Below are positions 9,657 to 19,000 of a stretch of DNA of 64,000 nt, in pieces. The notes beneath the pieces are model-generated. The model made no database searches and had not been told where the DNA came from. It worked only from the letters and a program-made list of their open reading frames with translations. Position numbers and translations under genes: made by a program. The stretch lies in the NCBI GenBank assembly GCA_964611435.1, contig CAZSXT010000010.1, forward strand, positions 38,354-102,353, written 5' to 3'. Source of the DNA: JAYPHU01 sp964611435 (GTDB lineage Bacteria; Pseudomonadota; Alphaproteobacteria; Rhodospirillales; UBA2165). Each line of letters opens with the position of its first letter. Position 1 is the stretch's first letter.

Positions 9657-11000
9657 CTACTTCCCGGCGACGGTCATCCCGTCAACCCGGACCGTCGGGG
9701 AGTCGACGCCATACCGGAAGACCAGATCGTTCGCCGGGGTCAGGTTCAGGTACATGTCTTTCAAATTGCCGGCGATTGTCACTTCGCTCACCGGATAGGC
9801 GATCTCGCCGTTCTCGATCCAGAAGCCGGCGGCGCCCCGGCTGTAATCGCCGGTGAGGCCGTTGACGCCGAAGCCGATTAACTCGGTCACGTAAAAGCCG
9901 CTTTTAATGTCGCCGATGAGCCCCGCTACGTCGGTCTTGCCTGCTTCGAGATATAAATTTGTGGCGGACGGGCCCGGCGGGGAGCCAGTGCCGCGGGACG
10001 CATGCCCCGTCGTTTCCAAATCCAACTGCCGCGAGGAACGCAGGTCCAAAAACCATGTGGTCAATCGACCGTCTTCAATCAGATTGCGCTTTTGGTTGGC
10101 GACGCCCTCACCGTCGAAGGGCTTGGACCGCAGGCCCCGGGGCCGGTGCGGGTCATCAACGATGGTGATGCCGTCGGCGAAGACCTGTTCGCCCATCCGC
10201 TCTTTCAGGAAAGACGTGTTCCGCGCGATGGACGAGCCGTTCACGGCCGTCGCCAGATGGGACAATAATCCCCGCGCGACCCGCGTGTCATAGACCACGG
10301 GCACCTGTTCCGTCTTGGCTTTCTTCGGGTTCAGACGCTTTACCGCATTCTCGCCGGCGACGCGGCCGATCTCCTCAGGGCTCCGCAGGTCCGAAGCATA
10401 GACCGAGCCGGAATAATCATAGTCCCTCTCCATGGCGGTGCCTGTGCCCGCAAGCACAGCGGCGCTCAGGGAAAAGTGCGACCCGGAATAGCTTTGGGCA
10501 AAGCCATTGGTCGCGGCGACAGCCACATCAACCCGGCCCCAGCCAGCCTCCGCGCCTTCTGAATTGGTGACGCCCTCGACGGCGCGTGCGGCCGCCTCGG
10601 CCCGGTTGGCCCAATCGATCAACGTCTCCGCATCGGGCTCCGTCGGATCAAAGGCGTCGATTTCCACGATCTTGGTGGCCAGCTGATCCGGATCGGCGAT
10701 GCCACAATAGGGGTCTTCGGGAACGGATTTTGACATGGCGACAGCGCGCTCCACCAGCTCGTCCAGGGAATCGGGCGCCGTGTCGGAGGAGGAGACAATC
10801 GCCTGGCTTTTGCCGGAAAAGACCCGCAAGCCCACATCCATGCTTTCGGAGCGTTCCAGTTTTTCCGCCATGCCGAGACGCTGAGCCACGGCTAGGGATA
10901 CGGATTCGATATACACCGCATCCGCCGCATCCGCGCCCGCGGCTTTCGCTCTTTTGAGAAGCGAGTCGAGAAGATCAAGCATCGGGGCCGCGTCGGTCAT
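9657..11000 (-). CDS. pmbA: TldE/PmbA-type metalloprotease subunit
   Basis: 447-residue member of the TldD/TldE family. In the characterised pair, TldD carries HExxxH and TldE (PmbA) does not; no HExxxH is visible here, so this is the TldE-like subunit. Such complexes trim peptides, including modified peptide leader cleavage and CcdA antitoxin degradation. Recognisable blocks are the N-terminal SESMDVGLRVF region and C-terminal GVNGLTGDYSRGAAGFWIENG. Its start lies three bases after the ubiD stop, so the two are probably co-transcribed. The TldD partner is not in the window. Confidence 0.9.
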   Translation of the reverse strand: MTDAAPMLDLLDSLLKRAKAAGADAADAVYIESVSLAVAQRLGMAEKLERSESMDVGLRVFSGKSQAIVSSSDTAPDSLDELVERAVAMSKSVPEDPYCGIADPDQLATKIVEIDAFDPTEPDAETLIDWANRAEAAARAVEGVTNSEGAEAGWGRVDVAVAATNGFAQSYSGSHFSLSAAVLAGTGTAMERDYDYSGSVYASDLRSPEEIGRVAGENAVKRLNPKKAKTEQVPVVYDTRVARGLLSHLATAVNGSSIARNTSFLKERMGEQVFADGITIVDDPHRPRGLRSKPFDGEGVANQKRNLIEDGRLTTWFLDLRSSRQLDLETTGHASRGTGSPPGPSATNLYLEAGKTDVAGLIGDIKSGFYVTELIGFGVNGLTGDYSRGAAGFWIENGEIAYPVSEVTIAGNLKDMYLNLTPANDLVFRYGVDSPTVRVDGMTVAGK

Positions 11001-11003
11001 GGT

Positions 11004-12512
11004 CTATTTCCAAATGGATGTGCCGCTGCCAGGCAGGCCTAGGTTCTCCCACATCTGATCCACCTTCTCAATCACCTGATCGCTCATGCGGATTTTGCGG
11101 CCCCAATCCCGGTTGGTCTCCCCGGGTAGTTTGTTGGTGGCATCCAGGCCGATCTTGCCGCCGAGCCCCGAAATAGGCGACGCGAAGTCTAGGTAGTCGA
11201 TGGGCGTGTTGTCGATCAGGGTGACATCGCGGACCGGATCCATCCGGGTCGACATGGCCCAGATTACATCGTTCCAATCCCGCGCATTGATGTCGTCGTC
11301 CACCACGATGACCATTTTGGTGTAGAGAAACTGCCGCAAATAAGACCAGACCGCCATCATGATCCGCTTGGCATGCCCGGCGTAGGCCTTCTTGATGGAG
11401 ACAACGGCGACCCGGTAAGAGCAGCCTTCCGGCGGCAGCCAGAAATCGACGATCTCCGGAAACTGCTGAGACAAAAGCGGGATGAACAGCTCGTTCAGCG
11501 CCTCGCCCAGCACGGACGGTTCGTCCGGCGGCCGGCCGGTGAAGGTAGAGAGATAAATAGGATCACGGCGCATGGTGATGGCGCTGGCGGTGAACACCGG
11601 GAATTGTTCCACCGAATTGTAATAGCCGGTGTGATCGCCATAGGGCCCCTCGTCGCCAAAGTCGTTGAGAGAGACATGACCCTCTATGACGATTTCCGCC
11701 TCCGCCGGAACCTTAATCGGCACAGTCTTGCATTCGGTCAGCGCCACTTTCTCGTTTCTGAGCAATCCCGCGAATTGATATTCGCTCATCGTGTCAGGCA
11801 CCGGTGCGACGGCGGCCAGAATCGTGCCCGGGTCCGCGCCAATGACCACGGCGGCGGGAAGAGGCTCTGACGCGTTGTCCTTATGACCGGCATAATGCTG
11901 CGCCCCGCCCCGGTGTTTGAGCCAGCGCATAAGCGTCGTGTTCTTGCCGGTGACCTGCATCCTGTAGATGCCAAGATTGAACCGGTCGTCGCCGGGCCGG
12001 TTCGGATCCTCGGTCACCACCAACGGCCAGGTGATCAGGGGCGCCGGCTCGCCCGGCCAGCACATTTGGATGGGCAGTTTCGCCAAATCAATGTCATCAC
12101 CCTGCCAAACCACTTCCTGACAGGTTGCGCTGCTAGATGTTTTCGGCTTCATGGCCATGGCGGTCTTGACCAGGGGCAGCATATCGAAGGCCTCCCGCCA
12201 GCCGGCCGGGGGCTCGGGCTGGCGCAGGAAGGCCAATGTCTCGCCCAACTCCCGCAGGGTCTCTGGCTCCCGATCCATGGCCCAGGCAACCCGTTCCACG
12301 GTGCCGAACAGGTTGACTAGCACGGGATAGTCGCTTTTTTCGCCGTCTGCCTTGATGACATTCTCAAACAGCACGGCCGGGCCGTTTTGGGCCAGCAGCC
12401 GGGTCTGAATTTCGGTCATTTCCAGATGGGTCGAGACGGGTTCGTGCACCCGGACCAAACGGTCCGAGGCTTCCAGCTTGGCAATAAAGTCCCGTAAATT
12501 ACGATAGGCCAT
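11004..12512 (-). CDS. ubiD: UbiD family prenyl-FMN decarboxylase
   Basis: Probable 4-hydroxy-3-polyprenylbenzoate decarboxylase of ubiquinone synthesis (502 residues). Matches the family in length and in blocks such as EGPYGDHTGYYN near residue 285, RRDPIYLSTFTGRPP, and DFWLPPEGCSYRVA near 370. The enzyme needs prenylated FMN made by UbiX, which is not in the window. A catabolic aromatic decarboxylase of the same family is possible, but this length and these motifs fit the ubiquinone enzyme best. pmbA follows three bases downstream. Confidence 0.9.
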   Translation of the reverse strand: MAYRNLRDFIAKLEASDRLVRVHEPVSTHLEMTEIQTRLLAQNGPAVLFENVIKADGEKSDYPVLVNLFGTVERVAWAMDREPETLRELGETLAFLRQPEPPAGWREAFDMLPLVKTAMAMKPKTSSSATCQEVVWQGDDIDLAKLPIQMCWPGEPAPLITWPLVVTEDPNRPGDDRFNLGIYRMQVTGKNTTLMRWLKHRGGAQHYAGHKDNASEPLPAAVVIGADPGTILAAVAPVPDTMSEYQFAGLLRNEKVALTECKTVPIKVPAEAEIVIEGHVSLNDFGDEGPYGDHTGYYNSVEQFPVFTASAITMRRDPIYLSTFTGRPPDEPSVLGEALNELFIPLLSQQFPEIVDFWLPPEGCSYRVAVVSIKKAYAGHAKRIMMAVWSYLRQFLYTKMVIVVDDDINARDWNDVIWAMSTRMDPVRDVTLIDNTPIDYLDFASPISGLGGKIGLDATNKLPGETNRDWGRKIRMSDQVIEKVDQMWENLGLPGSGTSIWK

Positions 12513-12730
12513 GCCCGCTATAGGAAGAATTCACCCCGGAAGGTCAAGGCAATTCCGGTTACCGGTGACAACCTGTTACAACGATTAACGCCTTATAACT
12601 CTTATGATTATTGCGCCGGAACGGGAACGTGGATACCCTGATCGGCACAGATCGGTGCATCCGGTCGTTAAATTTACTGTTAACCCCAACTGATATGACG
12701 AATCCGATACCTCGGAAGGTTGGTAGTGCC

Positions 12731-14518
12731 ATGACTGAAGAACAGACAAACTCGCCGCAACAAGGGGCAGATGCCTATCTGCGGCTCATCGAATTGGGTA
12801 TCGCGCTCTCTTCGGAGCTCGATCACAATCGCCTCATGGAGAAAATTCTGCTGGCGGCAAAGGATTTCACAAATGCCGACGGCGGCACGCTTTACCTGGT
12901 TCAGGATGACGGCAGCCTCGGTTTCGAGATTGTCCGAAACGATTCTCTCAATATCGCCATGGGTGGCACGACAGGCGTTGAGATTAACTTTCCGAACATT
13001 CAAACCACCGACGCGGACGGAAACCCCAACCTGAACAATGTCGCCTCCGCCGCGGCCGTCCAAGGCAGGCTTATCAACGTACGCGATGCCTACAGCTCCA
13101 ACGAGTTTGATTTCTCCGGCACCAAGAAGTTCGACGACTCCACCGGCTACCACTCCCGGTCTTTCCTCACTGTTCCTTTAAAGAACCACGAGGAAGACGT
13201 TATCGGCGTCCTGCAGCTTTTGAACGCGGTCGATCCGGCGACCGGGGAGACGACCCACTTTTCGGACGAGATCGAACCGTTGATTGAGGCCTTGGCCTCC
13301 CAAGCCGCGATCTCACTTAACAACCAGATGCTCTTGGAGGCGCAAAAAGAACTACTGAACGCCTTTATCGAGCTGATTGCCGGCGCGATCGACGCCAAGT
13401 CCGCCTACACCGGCGGTCACTGCCAACGGGTGCCGGAACTGACCAACATGCTGGCCAAGGCGGCGTGCGAGTCCAACGATCCCCGTTTTGCCGATTTCGA
13501 CCTGACCGAAGACCAGTGGTACGAGCTGCACATCGCGGGCTGGCTGCACGATTGCGGCAAGGTGACCACGCCGGAATACGTGGTCGACAAGGCGACCAAA
13601 CTTGAAACCATCTATGACCGTATCCACGAGGTGCGCATGCGCTTCGAGGTCCTGAAGCGGGACGCGGAGGTCGAGATGCTGAAGGCGGTGATCGCCGGCG
13701 GCAATGAACCCGAGTTGCGGGCCGCGTTCGAGGAGCGGGTCGCCAAGCTGGATGAAGACTTTGCCTTTGTTGCGGAAAGCAATGTGGGGGGTGAGTTCAT
13801 GGCCCCGGAGAAGGTCGATCGGGTCAAGGAAATCGCGGAGGAGACCTGGCAGCGGACGCTCTCCGACCGGCTCGGCATTTCCTATGACGAAGCCAAGCGA
13901 AAGGAGCGGGAGCCAGAGCCTGAACTGCCGGTGACCGAAAACCTGCTGTCGGACCGGTACGATCATATCGTCTACCGGGAAGAACGGGATCTGATGCCGC
14001 CCGACAACAAGTGGGGCTTCAACATGAAGGTGCCAGAGCACAAATTTAATTTGGGCGAGGTTTATAACCTTGGCATCGGCCGGGGCACGCTCACGGAAGA
14101 AGATCGCTACAAGATCAACGACCACATCGTGCAGACCATCATCATGCTGGAGGCCCTGCCGTTCCCGAAACACCTGAAGCGGGTGCCGGAATACGCCGGC
14201 GGCCACCACGAAAAGATGGACGGCACCGGCTATCCGCGCGGACTGGCGAAAGAAGACATGTCGATCCCGGCGCGGATTATGGCCATCGCCGATATCTTCG
14301 AGGCGCTGACCGCCGCCGACCGGCCTTACAAGGCGCCCAAAAAGCTCTCCGACTCGGTCAAGATCATGAGCTTCATGAAAAAAGACGCCCATATCGATGA
14401 CGACCTGTTCGAACTGTTCCTGACCTCTGGGGTTTATCAGGAGTACGCGGAGAAATACCTCCTGCCGGAACAAATGGACGAAGTCGACATCGGCCAATAC
14501 CTGGAGGTGGCGGAGTAG
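12731..14518 (+). CDS. GAF/HD-GYP signalling protein with large HD-GYP insertion
   Basis: Predicted cyclic-di-GMP phosphodiesterase (595 residues). A GAF sensor covers about residues 15-205. The HD-GYP domain begins with GGHCQRV, then H273-D274 (HDCGK), and ends with H492-H493 and GTGYP at 498-502. The HD to HH distance is about 218 residues, while typical HD-GYP domains have roughly 55. The extra 160 or so residues are charged and probably helical, starting after DKATKLE. The ATG at 12731 has GGAAGG about ten bases upstream; longer in-frame starts at 12611 and 12695 exist but have no such support. No membrane segment or signal peptide is seen. Confidence 0.85.
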   Translation: MTEEQTNSPQQGADAYLRLIELGIALSSELDHNRLMEKILLAAKDFTNADGGTLYLVQDDGSLGFEIVRNDSLNIAMGGTTGVEINFPNIQTTDADGNPNLNNVASAAAVQGRLINVRDAYSSNEFDFSGTKKFDDSTGYHSRSFLTVPLKNHEEDVIGVLQLLNAVDPATGETTHFSDEIEPLIEALASQAAISLNNQMLLEAQKELLNAFIELIAGAIDAKSAYTGGHCQRVPELTNMLAKAACESNDPRFADFDLTEDQWYELHIAGWLHDCGKVTTPEYVVDKATKLETIYDRIHEVRMRFEVLKRDAEVEMLKAVIAGGNEPELRAAFEERVAKLDEDFAFVAESNVGGEFMAPEKVDRVKEIAEETWQRTLSDRLGISYDEAKRKEREPEPELPVTENLLSDRYDHIVYREERDLMPPDNKWGFNMKVPEHKFNLGEVYNLGIGRGTLTEEDRYKINDHIVQTIIMLEALPFPKHLKRVPEYAGGHHEKMDGTGYPRGLAKEDMSIPARIMAIADIFEALTAADRPYKAPKKLSDSVKIMSFMKKDAHIDDDLFELFLTSGVYQEYAEKYLLPEQMDEVDIGQYLEVAE

Positions 14519-14536
14519 CGCTCGTTTCTTCTGGCC

Positions 14537-14621
14537 GTCATGCGCGGACCGGCGAAGCCGTGATCCGCGTATCCAATTACGCAAAACAAATATGGACCCA
14601 CGGGTCAAGCCCGTGGATGAC
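14537..14621. repeat. Two-hairpin intergenic repeat, copy 2
   Basis: An 85-bp element with the same plan as 3675-3771: it begins GTCATGCGCGG, ends CCCGTGGATGAC, and holds a CCACGGGT/GCCCGTGG hairpin. The first hairpin is formed by GCGCGGA and TCCGCG. It lies just after the HD-GYP gene and before the nitroreductase promoter region. Confidence 0.7.
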
Positions 14622-14780
14622 GGCACTGAAAAGGCAGCCCCCCTTTTTGTTATTAATTGCAATTCATTCTCACTCGCATTATATAGGCCGGGCGAGAAGG
14701 ATTGAATTCGGCTGTGCCGCCCGCTACATCCTTTGCTCGCGTTGACTTATACGTAGATTACATCGCAAAGGACCAACCGC

Positions 14781-15359
14781 ATGTCCCAGACCCCACTTGA
14801 ACTTATCCGCACGAGGCGCTCCGTGGTGGCCGCCAATCTGGGCGAACCCGGTCCCACCCCGGACGAGATCGACACGATCATCGAATGCGGTTTGCGGGTG
14901 CCGGATCACAGCCGTTGCGGGCCGTGGCGAATCCAAGTGGTCGGCAAGGAAGGCCAGGCTAAGCTGGGCGAGCTCTACGCTGAGCTTTTTGCCAAGGAGC
15001 ATCCGGAGGACGGACCCGAACGGGTGGAATATTGGCGCAACCGACCGTCGAACGCGCCCTTGCTGCTGGTGGTGACTTGCTACCCCAATCAGGAGAAGAT
15101 TCACAAGGTGCCGCTGATTGAACAGCTTATGTCCATCGGCGCGGCCTGCCAGAATATCCTCAATGGGGCCCACGCCCTAGGCTACGCCGCACAGTGGCTG
15201 ACCGAGTGGCCCGCCTATAATGACGATGTCAAGAAACTGCTGGGCCATTCACCGGAGACGGACATCCTCGGATTTATCTTTGTCGGCACACCCACCGAGC
15301 CGCCGAAAGAACGCAACCGGATCGGCCCCGAAGACGTGGTTGCCCCCTGGAACGGCTAA
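14781..15359 (+). CDS. Nitroreductase family protein
   Basis: FMN-dependent NAD(P)H oxidoreductase fold (192 residues). The N-terminal IRTRRSV binds the FMN phosphate in this family, followed by LRVPDHSRCGPWR, and the C-terminal LGFIFVGTP is also typical. Length suits the YdjA-like group of small nitroreductases. AAGGA precedes the ATG by about nine bases. The SMP-30-type gene starts ten bases after its stop, suggesting a two-gene operon. The natural substrate is unknown. Confidence 0.88.
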   Translation: MSQTPLELIRTRRSVVAANLGEPGPTPDEIDTIIECGLRVPDHSRCGPWRIQVVGKEGQAKLGELYAELFAKEHPEDGPERVEYWRNRPSNAPLLLVVTCYPNQEKIHKVPLIEQLMSIGAACQNILNGAHALGYAAQWLTEWPAYNDDVKKLLGHSPETDILGFIFVGTPTEPPKERNRIGPEDVVAPWNG

Positions 15360-15369
15360 GGAACTCCCC

Positions 15370-16293
15370 GTGTCCTATCAAATCGAACGTATCGTTGACT
15401 GCGAGACCTATCTGGGGGAAAGCCCGGTCTGGGACGTGGAGTCCGGGTTATTCTACTGGGTGGACAGTACCGGCCGGCGCTCGGGCAAGGACAATGTATT
15501 CCGCCTTGATCCGAAATCCGGCAAGGTCGAAACCCGGTCCATCTCCGATCACGATATCGGTGCCCTGGCGGTGCGGAAGGACGGCGGGCTGGTGCTGGCC
15601 AATGACGACGGGTTTTATTTCTATGATTTCGAGACGGAAGCGCTTGACCGGATCGTTGAGATCGAGGCGGACGAGCCTCGCACCCGTTTGAACGACGGCA
15701 AGGTCGACCGGCGGGGACGGTTTATCGCCGGCGGCATGGATGACAAGGAAGAGCTGGGCATCTGCGGTCTCTGGCGGCTCGATCCGGATTTGAGCGTGAC
15801 CCGGATCGGGGGCGGCATCATCTGCACCAACGGGCCCTGCTGGTCCCCTGACGACAAGACCTTCTATGTCACCGACACGTTCCAGCATCAAATTTGGGCC
15901 TATGACTACGATATCGAGACCGGGTCCCTGTCCAATCAGCGGGTCTTTGCCTCCACCACAGGGGAACAGGGAATCAACGACGGCTCCACCGTGGACGCGG
16001 AAGGCTGCATGTGGACGGCGGAATTGGTCACCGGGGAGCTGGTGCGCCGCACCCCGGACGGCGATGTGGAGCGCCGCATCGGCATGCCGGTGAAGAACAT
16101 CACCAGCGTGATGTTCGGCGGGGACAACCTGGATGAAATCTATGTCACGTCCATGGCTCGGGTGGATCACCCGGGCGCCGAAGCCCACGATCATTTTGTG
16201 GTGGAAACCAAGCCTCAGTTCGGGGCAGGCTCCCTATTCAAGGTCACCGGTCTGGGCATCCGGGGCGTGCCCGAACCCCGATTCGGCGGCTAG
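15370..16293 (+). CDS. SMP-30/gluconolactonase family hydrolase
   Basis: Six-bladed beta-propeller lactonase of 307 residues. The divalent-metal ligands of the family are recognisable: Glu in GESPVWD (about 17), Asn in NGPCWSPD and Asp in NDGSTVDAEG; the substrate-binding RLNDGK is also present. Such enzymes open sugar lactones. The GTG at 15370 is chosen because AAGGA lies seven bases upstream and the conserved N-terminus starts there; the frame runs further upstream inside the nitroreductase gene without support. Its stop overlaps the stop of the convergent GNAT gene. Confidence 0.87.
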   Translation: MSYQIERIVDCETYLGESPVWDVESGLFYWVDSTGRRSGKDNVFRLDPKSGKVETRSISDHDIGALAVRKDGGLVLANDDGFYFYDFETEALDRIVEIEADEPRTRLNDGKVDRRGRFIAGGMDDKEELGICGLWRLDPDLSVTRIGGGIICTNGPCWSPDDKTFYVTDTFQHQIWAYDYDIETGSLSNQRVFASTTGEQGINDGSTVDAEGCMWTAELVTGELVRRTPDGDVERRIGMPVKNITSVMFGGDNLDEIYVTSMARVDHPGAEAHDHFVVETKPQFGAGSLFKVTGLGIRGVPEPRFGG

Positions 16294-16787
16294 TCCAATT
16301 TAAACCCGGCTTCGGCAAGCACGACCGAGGTCTCGACTTGCCGGTCGGGGATGGTCCAATAGGTTCTCAACAGCCGGGTCTTTTCGTCCGGTTCCGTCAG
16401 CCGGAAGCCGTGTTTTTCGTAAAAGCCGATTGCCCAGGCCGCCGTCGCCCAGGTGCCGACCAACAGAGGCGCATCCGCCTTCTCCGTGAGCGCAGCCATC
16501 AGACGGGAGCCGACGCCCTTTCCCTGCAGGCTGGTGCAAACATACGCATGGCGGATCAGGCAGACATCCTTGACCCGTTGCAGGCCCATAACACCGATCA
16601 ACGCGTCTCCATCGAATTCGCCCAGGAACGCGACACCCGCCGCCATCTCGGATCGCAATTCGTCTTCCGCCATATAGGGATCGCGCCAACGGTCAGCGGG
16701 GATTACACCCCGATAGGCCTCGGCCCCGTCATTGACGACGGCAAGGATGGCGGGGATGTGGGTATCGTTGAGATCGCGGATCGCCAT
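16290..16787 (-). CDS. GNAT family N-acetyltransferase
   Basis: 165-residue acyl-CoA-dependent acetyltransferase. It starts with IRDLNDTHIPAI and contains the acetyl-CoA-binding stretch SLQGKGVGSRLMAAL near residue 92, then IGFYEKHGFRL near 125, the classic end of the fold. Substrate cannot be assigned. It ends against the SMP-30-type gene, overlapping by four bases, and starts 15 bases after the aminotransferase stop on the same strand. Confidence 0.85.
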   Translation of the reverse strand: MAIRDLNDTHIPAILAVVNDGAEAYRGVIPADRWRDPYMAEDELRSEMAAGVAFLGEFDGDALIGVMGLQRVKDVCLIRHAYVCTSLQGKGVGSRLMAALTEKADAPLLVGTWATAAWAIGFYEKHGFRLTEPDEKTRLLRTYWTIPDRQVETSVVLAEAGFKLD

Positions 16788-16802
16788 AGATAAGCAATCC
16801 CC

Positions 16803-17666
16803 TCAGCTTTTCTCGCTAAATCCGAAGTACAGCTCCCGGGCGCGCTGATAAAGCGGACCCGGCTGCAGGTCTCGGCCGTCCAGCCGCACGCAGGGCATAA
16901 CCTTCGAGTAGTTGGCGCTGCTGAACAACTCGTCCGCCTCGGCCAGTTCTTGGTACTCGACAACCCGTTCCTGCACCTCGATGCTGTCATCTCGGAGGAG
17001 TTGGATCACCCGCTGGCGGGTGATGCCGTTTAGAAAAGTACCGTTTGGTACCGGCGTATGAACGACGCCGTTCTTGGCGAAAAACAAGTTGGTGTAGGAG
17101 AACTCCGCGACGTGGCCGTCCGGGTCCAGGGTGATGCCCGTATCAAAGCCCTTTTGCCGGGCCTCGTTCACCGAGCGGGCCACATTGGGATAGAGGCACG
17201 AGGCCTTGGCGTTAGTTGGCGCCTGATCGGCCGCCGGCCGCCGAAACGATGACTTGCAAGCGGCGAAGCCCTTGGGTTCCGGCAGCGGCGCTTCGTAGAT
17301 GGAGAGCACAAACTTGGTGCTGTCCGGTTCCGGCGTGATGAACCCATCCTGGGCATAATACATGGGGCAGATATACAGTTCCGCGTCTTCGTCGAATTGG
17401 GAAACGCCTTCCCGGGACAGCCGTTCGATTTCCTCACCCGAGAGGGTCGGGATCATACCCAACGCCTCGGCCGAATGATTGACCCGGTGACAGTGCCGAT
17501 CCAGGTCCGGCATTTGTCCGGCGATGGCGCGCGCTCCGTCGAACACCACCGTGCCCAGCCACATGGCCTGGGTGTTGGGGGACAGGATCGGCGGGCTGCC
17601 CTCGATCCAGTCGCCCTCGAAATACGTACAGGCCGGACGTTCCCGCTTCGGCACTGCCTTGGCCAT
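16803..17666 (-). CDS. Class IV aminotransferase (branched-chain type)
   Basis: PLP-dependent aminotransferase of fold type IV, 287 residues, closest in appearance to branched-chain amino acid aminotransferases. It shows GTVVFDGARA near residue 40, a lysine in TNAKASCLYPNVARS that fits the PLP-binding position, then EFSYTNLFF and FLNGITRQRV. The ATG ending at 17666 has GGGAGAG just upstream; an in-frame ATG nine codons earlier lacks this. D-amino-acid or aminodeoxychorismate-related activity cannot be excluded by motif alone. Confidence 0.85.
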   Translation of the reverse strand: MAKAVPKRERPACTYFEGDWIEGSPPILSPNTQAMWLGTVVFDGARAIAGQMPDLDRHCHRVNHSAEALGMIPTLSGEEIERLSREGVSQFDEDAELYICPMYYAQDGFITPEPDSTKFVLSIYEAPLPEPKGFAACKSSFRRPAADQAPTNAKASCLYPNVARSVNEARQKGFDTGITLDPDGHVAEFSYTNLFFAKNGVVHTPVPNGTFLNGITRQRVIQLLRDDSIEVQERVVEYQELAEADELFSSANYSKVMPCVRLDGRDLQPGPLYQRARELYFGFSEKS

Positions 17667-17708
17667 GGTTCTCTCCCGATTTGGTCTGCCCACTAGTGAT
17701 AGCAGGTT

Positions 17709-18164
17709 TTACCGTTGGGCTTCAAAAAACGATTTCAGCAGCCGCACCGATTTCTCCTCTTCCAGTCCGCCAATCACCTCCGGCGCGTGATGGCAACTCG
17801 ACGACTGGAAGAGACGCGGGCCGTGATCGATCCCGCCGCCCTTCGGATCATAGGCCCCGAAATAGACCCGCCGTAGCCGGGCGAAGGAAATTGCCTGCGC
17901 GCACATCGGGCATGGTTCCAGGGTCACATAGAGATCGCACTCAGGCAGCCGGGCCTCACCCCGCTTTGACGCCGCCTCGCGAATGACCAGCATTTCAGCA
18001 TGGGCCGTCGGATCGTTGAGTTCCTCCGTACGGTTGCCGGCGGCGGCAATCACCTGGCCCTGATCATCGACAACCACCGCGCCCACGGGCACTTCGCCCC
18101 GCGCGGCCGCCGCCGCCGCCTCGGCCAAGGCCTGATCCATATAGGAAAGAGCGTCATCGTTCAT
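17709..18164 (-). CDS. tadA: tRNA-specific adenosine deaminase
   Basis: Zinc-dependent deaminase (151 residues) that converts the wobble adenosine of tRNA-Arg(ACG) to inosine. The zinc and catalytic motif HAE lies near residue 55 and PCPMC near 85; EVPVGAVVVD and ARLRRVYFGA are typical of TadA rather than of cytidine deaminases. A closely related guanine-deaminase-like role is a less likely alternative. It diverges from the C26 peptidase gene. Confidence 0.9.
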   Translation of the reverse strand: MNDDALSYMDQALAEAAAAAARGEVPVGAVVVDDQGQVIAAAGNRTEELNDPTAHAEMLVIREAASKRGEARLPECDLYVTLEPCPMCAQAISFARLRRVYFGAYDPKGGGIDHGPRLFQSSSCHHAPEVIGGLEEEKSVRLLKSFFEAQR

Positions 18165-18277
18165 GGCGGCAAGGTGGCAGGCGGGCCCGGTTGTGGCAAG
18201 CCGGTCTCTGGTCGGCCGTTCTTTGGCGATTATGTGCGCAGTTGCACCGGTGTGCGGGGACTCCTATAAGGTCGATT

Positions 18278-19000
18278 ATGTCCAACCCGTCATCACGCCC
18301 CGTCATCGGCATCACTCTCGATCATGAAGAACCGGGGGGCTATTCCAAATTTCCGTGGTATGCGCTCCGGGAGAACTATGCCAGTGTCGTGACCAAGGCT
18401 GGCGGATTGCCCCTGGTCCTGCCCCATGAGCCGGAGCTGGTGGAGGCTTTCCTGGATCGGATCGACGGTCTGATTGTTACCGGCGGTGCGTTCGACGTGG
18501 ACCCGGCGCTTTACGGCGGCGGCCCGGTCCATGAGACGGTGACCCTAAAATCCCGCCGCACCGATTTCGAATTCGGCATCACCCGCGGCGCGCTCGATCG
18601 GGATATGCCGGTTCTAGGCATCTGCGGCGGACAGCAGTTGTTGAACGTGGTGTTGGGCGGCACGTTGATCCAGCACATCCCGGATACGGTGCAAAACGCC
18701 CTCGCCCATGAGCAGCCCAACCCAAGGGACGAACCGGGGCATCCGGTGGCGATCACCGAGGGCACCCAGTTGCACAGCATCGTCGGCACGGCGGAGATGA
18801 ACGTGAACTCCGCCCATCATCAGGCGGTCGAGGCGGTGGCGGACGGGACCGTGATCAATGCCGTTGCGCCTGACGGGGTTATCGAAGGGATCGAGGCACC
18901 GGCGTACACATTCTGTATCGGGGTGCAATGGCACCCGGAGTTCGAAATCGATCCGGGCGACCTCGCCCTCATCAAGGCGTTTGTCCATGCCGCCGGATAA
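18278..19000 (+). CDS. Gamma-glutamyl-gamma-aminobutyrate hydrolase-like (peptidase C26)
   Basis: Class I glutamine-amidotransferase fold, 240 residues, of the PuuD-like group. The nucleophile is the Cys of LGICGGQQLLN (about residue 113) and the partner residues are His and Glu in QWHPEFE near the C-terminus; NSAHHQAV is also typical. PuuD cleaves gamma-glutamyl-GABA in putrescine breakdown, but no other putrescine genes are near, so the substrate is open. The ATG at 18278 has AAGG seven bases upstream. The gene overlaps the next one by 14 bases. Confidence 0.87.
   Translation: MSNPSSRPVIGITLDHEEPGGYSKFPWYALRENYASVVTKAGGLPLVLPHEPELVEAFLDRIDGLIVTGGAFDVDPALYGGGPVHETVTLKSRRTDFEFGITRGALDRDMPVLGICGGQQLLNVVLGGTLIQHIPDTVQNALAHEQPNPRDEPGHPVAITEGTQLHSIVGTAEMNVNSAHHQAVEAVADGTVINAVAPDGVIEGIEAPAYTFCIGVQWHPEFEIDPGDLALIKAFVHAAG

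Noticed and set aside
12668..12684. Candidate CtrA site (TTAA...TTAAC) upstream of the HD-GYP gene
   Set aside because: The two halves are separated by eight bases, not the seven of the known consensus, and TTAA pairs arise easily in AT-rich promoter DNA.
13352..14662. Long open frame (436 codons) on the minus strand opposite the HD-GYP gene
   Set aside because: The plus-strand protein has intact domain motifs; the antisense product resembles no family.
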